Source of the DNA: Hydromicrobium sp964517765
Lineage (GTDB): Bacteria > Actinomycetota > Humimicrobiia > Humimicrobiales > Humimicrobiaceae
NCBI GenBank assembly: GCA_964517765.1
Contig: CAZFEN010000028.1
Coordinates: forward strand, 1-13,766
Direction: 5' to 3'
DNA: 13,766 nt
Below the pieces are notes generated by a model. The model did no database searches. It saw nothing but the letters and a program-made list of their open reading frames with translations, and had not been told where the DNA came from. Positions 13,417 through 13,766 of this stretch are shown here, piece after piece; positions within the stretch are counted from its first letter, which is position 1; the number at the start of each line of letters is the position of its first letter. Made by a program: the position numbers and the translations under genes.

Positions 13417-13766
13417 CTACACACCCGTTATGTATTCATTTAAAAGACTCTCCAGATACTCCTGCATACCAGAAGAGTTTTCTATTGTCTTTAACCCAAG
13501 CGCATATTCTTCAAGAGACTTGAAATCTACATTTTTTTCCAGGATCTTCTTGCCTATCCCTTTATTATAGCTTTCGTATCTCTTTGAAATAAACTCTTCG
13601 AATATACCGTCTTCCAACATTTTCTGCGCCACCTTTAAACCTTTTGCAAAACTGTCCATTCCTGCCACATGGGCATAAAATATATCTTCCGGTTTATAAG
13701 ACGCTCTCCTTACCTTTGCATCAAAATTTAATCCACCTTTCGTAAAGCCTCCCATTTTCAGCAATT
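13417..13766 (-). CDS. xylA: xylose isomerase, C-terminal part (5' end outside window)
   Basis: The last 115 or so residues of a protein running in from the right edge are visible, ending in TAG at 13417-13419. The visible part contains MGGFTKGGLNFDAKVRR, the metal-binding segment near the C-terminus of class II xylose isomerases (family length about 440), followed by DIFYAHVAGMDSFAKGLK. The enzyme converts D-xylose to D-xylulose (and glucose to fructose) using two divalent metal ions. It is convergent with birA, with 57 nt between. Start, operon partners and regulation lie outside the window. The assignment is firm from the GGLNFDAK block. Confidence 0.95.
   Translation of the reverse strand, partial: LLKMGGFTKGGLNFDAKVRRASYKPEDIFYAHVAGMDSFAKGLKVAQKMLEDGIFEEFISKRYESYNKGIGKKILEKNVDFKSLEEYALGLKTIENSSGMQEYLESLLNEYITGV

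Overview
The window is a contig or scaffold piece from a low-GC bacterium. It carries housekeeping genes in compact, mostly co-directional clusters. The tail of the primary sigma factor at the left edge contains the wording FGLQDGHPRTLEEVG, which resembles actinobacterial RpoD/HrdB more than other phyla. A PASTA-type Ser/Thr kinase with a partner PP2C phosphatase also fits a Gram-positive-type lineage. The AT-rich composition and the separate AccA and AccD subunits do not fit classical high-GC Actinobacteria. My tentative inference is a deep-branching, low-GC Actinobacteriota lineage or a relative; the sequence alone does not prove it.

Layout: (1) positions 1-320, plus strand, end of rpoD. 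(2) 428-2320, plus strand, an ABC-F ATPase of the Uup/YfmR type, visibly richer in G+C than its neighbours. (3) 2381-3114, minus strand, a damaged stretch: an unrecognised gene end that seems frameshifted, a 100-N assembly gap, and the first 107 residues of a zinc alcohol dehydrogenase. (4) 3171-4397, minus strand, a complete malic enzyme with a TTG start. (5) 4592-7182, plus strand, PP2C phosphatase followed 2 nt later by a four-PASTA Ser/Thr kinase. (6) 7200-12450, minus strand, a six-gene fatty-acid operon in transcription order fabZ-fabD-fabG-fabF-accD-accA. (7) 12703-13359, plus strand, a minimal biotin-protein ligase. (8) 13417-13766, minus strand, the C-terminal end of xylose isomerase.

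How the genes work together: AccA and AccD form the carboxyltransferase half of acetyl-CoA carboxylase and make malonyl-CoA. FabD loads malonyl onto acyl carrier protein; FabF condenses, FabG reduces and FabZ dehydrates. The divergent biotin ligase would biotinylate the carrier subunit (AccB) that AccA/AccD act on. AccB, AccC, AcpP, FabH and the enoyl reductase are not in the window. Malic enzyme makes pyruvate and NAD(P)H and may feed the same pathway. The kinase/phosphatase pair is a self-contained signalling module, tail-to-tail with the lipid operon.

I found no CRISPR array, RNA gene, insertion sequence or clearly new multi-gene system. The points most worth a second look are the BirA lacking both accessory domains, the palindrome upstream of fabZ, the apparently leaderless phosphatase mRNA, and the frameshifted unknown gene beside the gap.
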